Assembly (NCBI GenBank): GCA_031274465.1
Contig: JAISQC010000181.1
Location: 1 to 15,034 of the forward strand
Direction: 5' to 3'
Length of the DNA stretch: 15,034 nt
From: Synergistaceae bacterium
Lineage (GTDB): Bacteria > Synergistota > Synergistia > Synergistales > Synergistaceae
The position numbers and the translations under genes were made by a program. The notes beneath the pieces were generated by a model, which worked only from the letters and a program-made list of their open reading frames with translations, was not told the DNA's origin and did no database searches. This document shows, piece by piece, positions 12,961-15,034 of the stretch. The number at the start of each line of letters is the position of its first letter. Position 1 is the stretch's first letter.

Positions 12961-13875
12961 GTGGAATTTAACGAATTGCGCTACGTTTTAACGGTTGCGA
13001 AGCATAAAAATGTTTCGAAAGCGGCCGAAGAATTGGGTATTGCCCAGTCCTCGCTCAGCAAATACATTCATTCGCTCGAAAAACATTATGGGGCGAAATT
13101 TTTTAAATATATCAACAAATCGTTCAGGCCGACGCACGCCGGAACCATTTATCTTCAAGCGGCGCAAAAAATGCTTCAATACGTCGAGCGTCTTCCCAAG
13201 GAAGCGATGCAAAGCGAAATAGATAGCGAACGGAAGGTGTTGCGCATATTCTGCCCGATGTTCAAAAGCATTTATATCATGCCCAATATCGTGCCGCAAT
13301 TCAAGAAGCGATACCCCGAAGTGACCCTCATTGTAAAAGAATCCACCTCCAACTCGGCAGAAGCCATGTTGCTCGAAAAAGTGGTCGATATCGCCGTGAC
13401 AAATTTTAAGCCAAAAAGCAAGGGCATCAATTGCGAACCGCTTTTCAGCGAGGAAATACAACTGGTCGTATCAAAACAAAATCCGCTCGTCCACGAAGGG
13501 GTATGGAGGCCTGAAACGGAAACTCTGTGGATAGACATTCAGCTGTTCAGGCACGAAAGTTTTATTTTGCCGGCGCCGGAGCAGATGACCCGTCGAGTGA
13601 TCGACAATTTTTTCAAACAAGAAAAAATCGCCCCCAATGTACTGATGGAAACAAAAAACATAGAATCGGCGTTCCTAGTCGCTGCCAATGGCGCCGGCGT
13701 CACATTCATCCCCGAATATTTCACCCATTCGACCAGCTATTTGCAGACACCAATAACTTTCTCAGTAGGAGATAAAAAACTGGAGATGAAATGTATGATC
13801 GCGTATAGAAACGATTATGATTTTCCGCCCGAAGCAAAATATGTCATCGACCTCATAAGACAGTTGATGGCGTGA
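12961..13875 (+). CDS. LysR-type transcriptional regulator (first of two)
   Basis: A 304-residue LysR-family DNA-binding regulator. The N-terminal winged helix-turn-helix covers about 1-60, with NVSKAAEELGIAQSSLSKYI as helix-turn-helix and F-x2-Y as the wing, followed by the linker helix and a periplasmic-binding-protein-like effector domain from about 88 (RIFCPMFKSIYIMPNIVPQF, then AVTNFKP and LVVSKQNPL). I start it at GTG 12961, eight bases after AAAGGGGGG; the in-frame GTG at 12952 overlaps that site. It follows the lyase gene in the same direction (70-base gap). Its target is probably the citC/lyase genes or the gene beyond the right edge; the effector is unknown, perhaps an organic acid. 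Confidence 0.9.
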   Translation: MEFNELRYVLTVAKHKNVSKAAEELGIAQSSLSKYIHSLEKHYGAKFFKYINKSFRPTHAGTIYLQAAQKMLQYVERLPKEAMQSEIDSERKVLRIFCPMFKSIYIMPNIVPQFKKRYPEVTLIVKESTSNSAEAMLLEKVVDIAVTNFKPKSKGINCEPLFSEEIQLVVSKQNPLVHEGVWRPETETLWIDIQLFRHESFILPAPEQMTRRVIDNFFKQEKIAPNVLMETKNIESAFLVAANGAGVTFIPEYFTHSTSYLQTPITFSVGDKKLEMKCMIAYRNDYDFPPEAKYVIDLIRQLMA

Positions 13876-13907
13876 ATGCCGCCGGATAGCTCCGCCGCCC
13901 GCTAAAG

Positions 13908-14813
13908 ATGAAATTCAATGACTTGGAGCAGATACTCTGCGTGGCGGAAGAGAGGAACATCTCTTTGGCCGCAAAACGACTTTATATGACGCAGCCGTCC
14001 TTGAGCCAGACGATAAAGCGCGTTGAACGGCAGATGGGATATATGCTGTTCGAGCGCGTGCATTCCGGGCTTTTTCCGACGCGAGAGGGAGAGCGATTCG
14101 TAAAAATCGCGCAACAGATAATCGAGCTTCGAGACGAACTCACAGTCAAGCTCAAAGAAGCTGAGAATGACGATACGAATCGCCTGATAATCGGCCTTCC
14201 CGTCCATTTTTCCTCCGGGCTGCTTCCTGACGTCTTGGGGAAGTTCTGCGTCAGGCACCCGAACGTGGAGATATCGATCAAAGACGCGCCTTCCCCGCAG
14301 GTCGAGGCCATGATACTCAATGGCGAGGTTGACGTTGCGATAGTTCATCAGGAAATTTCTCTGAACAAGATAGTTCAGTCTGTCGTCAGCCGCGAAAAGA
14401 TGCTGATAGCGGTCTCCCCGAATAACAAAATAGCCTCTTCGCGTTTTGCGGTGGGAACCCCCAGCAAGACGATCGATCTGGAAGAGCTTAAAAGACAGAC
14501 TTTTATCTTAAGCAACACGAACCAGTGGATGAGGCAATTCGCGGATGAATTTTTTACAGTAAATAATTTTCAACCTCGCGGGCTGATGTTCATCAACAGC
14601 ATTGAAACTATAAAACAGCTTACACTTAAAAACCTTGGGGTCTCTTTCATTCCTACATCATACGTGCAAGGCGAGTCCGCCGAGGACTCGCTGGTATATT
14701 TTCCGATTCCGGGCAGCGCCCTCCCCAAACTCACTCTTTCCGCCGCTTATTTGAAGGCCAATTCCAAGAACAAACTCATAAGCACTTTCATGGAATTGAT
14801 CTCTTCCAGGTAG
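13908..14813 (+). CDS. LysR-type transcriptional regulator (second of two)
   Basis: A 301-residue LysR-family regulator, clearly distinct from the preceding one. The helix-turn-helix lies at about 18-40 (NISLAAKRLYMTQPSLSQTI) with the wing segment LFERVHSGLFPTREGE, and the effector domain starts at about 92 (LIIGLPVHFSSGLLPDVLGK), with GEVDVAIVH and LLPDVLGKF-like family patterns. The start is ATG 13908; the upstream sequence (CTAAAG) is a poor ribosome site, so expression may be low or coupled to the first regulator, whose stop is 33 bases earlier. It is followed by a strong outward promoter, suggesting that its target lies beyond the window. Confidence 0.9.
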   Translation: MKFNDLEQILCVAEERNISLAAKRLYMTQPSLSQTIKRVERQMGYMLFERVHSGLFPTREGERFVKIAQQIIELRDELTVKLKEAENDDTNRLIIGLPVHFSSGLLPDVLGKFCVRHPNVEISIKDAPSPQVEAMILNGEVDVAIVHQEISLNKIVQSVVSREKMLIAVSPNNKIASSRFAVGTPSKTIDLEELKRQTFILSNTNQWMRQFADEFFTVNNFQPRGLMFINSIETIKQLTLKNLGVSFIPTSYVQGESAEDSLVYFPIPGSALPKLTLSAAYLKANSKNKLISTFMELISSR

Positions 14814-14934
14814 CGGCGGCAGCCATCACAGTTTCCGTAAGGGGCGTTGCCGTTCGATTTTACACAGCCTTCTCGCATGTTTGCCCAAGCACCATCTATA
14901 GCTTTTTTTTATACAATATATGAAATTTCGATAT

Positions 14935-14963
14935 TTGACTTCGATATAGCCGATGACTATAAT
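14935..14963 (+). promoter_or_regulatory. Strong sigma70 promoter reading out of the window
   Basis: TTGACT (14935-14940) and a perfect TATAAT (14958-14963) are separated by the ideal 17 bases. The motif TTCGATAT occurs twice in direct orientation, at 14927-14934 and 14940-14947, 13 bases apart (just over one helical turn) and bracketing the -35 box. GAAATTTC (14922-14929) lies at its upstream edge. This fits a regulated promoter, plausibly controlled by one of the LysR proteins. Confidence 0.65.
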
Positions 14964-14999
14964 CAATATTAATAATTATCCCAACGTTCGCAGGAAAAA

Positions 15000-15034
15000 A
15001 TGTGTATTTGCGGCAAAAGCCGTTTTAATGCGGT
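15000..15034 (+). CDS. Possible start of a gene running off the right edge
   Basis: ATG at 15000 follows AGGA with 4 bases of spacing and lies 37 bases after the -10 box of the strong promoter. Eleven codons (M-C-I-C-G-K-S-R-F-N-A) are open to the window end. The short spacing, and a small CGGC/GCCG stem followed by TTTT inside it, mean it could instead be an untranslated leader or leader peptide. No function can be assigned. Confidence 0.3.
   Translation, partial: MCICGKSRFNA

Noticed and set aside
14814..14934. Terminator after the second LysR gene
   Set aside because: There is a run of eight Ts (14903-14910), but I could find no convincing stem directly before it.

Overview
The window looks like a chromosomal segment from a flagellated diderm anaerobe. 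I favour the phylum Synergistota. The gene order mreB-flgF-flgG-flgA-flgH-flgI-flgJ combines the Gram-positive habit of placing an MreB-type gene before flgF/flgG with genuine P-ring and L-ring genes, which only diderms carry. Many genes start with GTG or TTG, the core genes are GC-rich, and a citrate/citramalate-lyase accessory gene fits an organic-acid or amino-acid fermenter. The phylum is inferred from context, not from a database comparison.

Bases 1 to about 2600 are a more AT-rich accessory stretch. They hold a minus-strand HEPN gene overlapping an MNT nucleotidyltransferase gene (cut by the window edge), then a plus-strand orphan AAA ATPase of the AAA_14/DUF4143 type with a symmetrical dyad over its leader. 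After that come about 540 bases of non-coding DNA with short AT-rich repeats and a minus-strand coding tail that still has its own terminator. This looks like a zone of repeated insertion and loss.

Bases 2562 to 8440 are the flagellar rod/ring operon. A sigma70-like promoter is followed by mreB, flgF, flgG, flgA, flgH, flgI and a single-domain flgJ, all on the plus strand with short gaps. Together they encode the rod proteins, the P-ring and its chaperone, the L-ring and the rod cap. FlgH has no lipobox cysteine, and FlgJ has no muramidase domain.

Bases 8456 to 8659 hold a non-coding element of about 200 bp made of stacked hairpins inside terminal inverted repeats. It is the most unusual sequence in the window. 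Next come a 511-residue unrecognised envelope-anchored protein with an apparent internal duplication and an exported cyclophilin-type prolyl isomerase.

Bases 10862 to 14813 are metabolic and regulatory: a citrate lyase ligase (CitC), an HMG-CoA-lyase-family enzyme with its own promoter candidate overlapping the citC stop, and two tandem LysR-type regulators. The window ends with a very good sigma70 promoter pointing out of the right edge, probably driving a gene or operon that one of the LysR proteins controls.

I found no rRNA, tRNA, CRISPR array or intact insertion sequence. No single new system is demonstrated. The best leads are the hairpin element, the orphan CitC/HMG-CoA-lyase pairing, and the unknown 511-residue protein.
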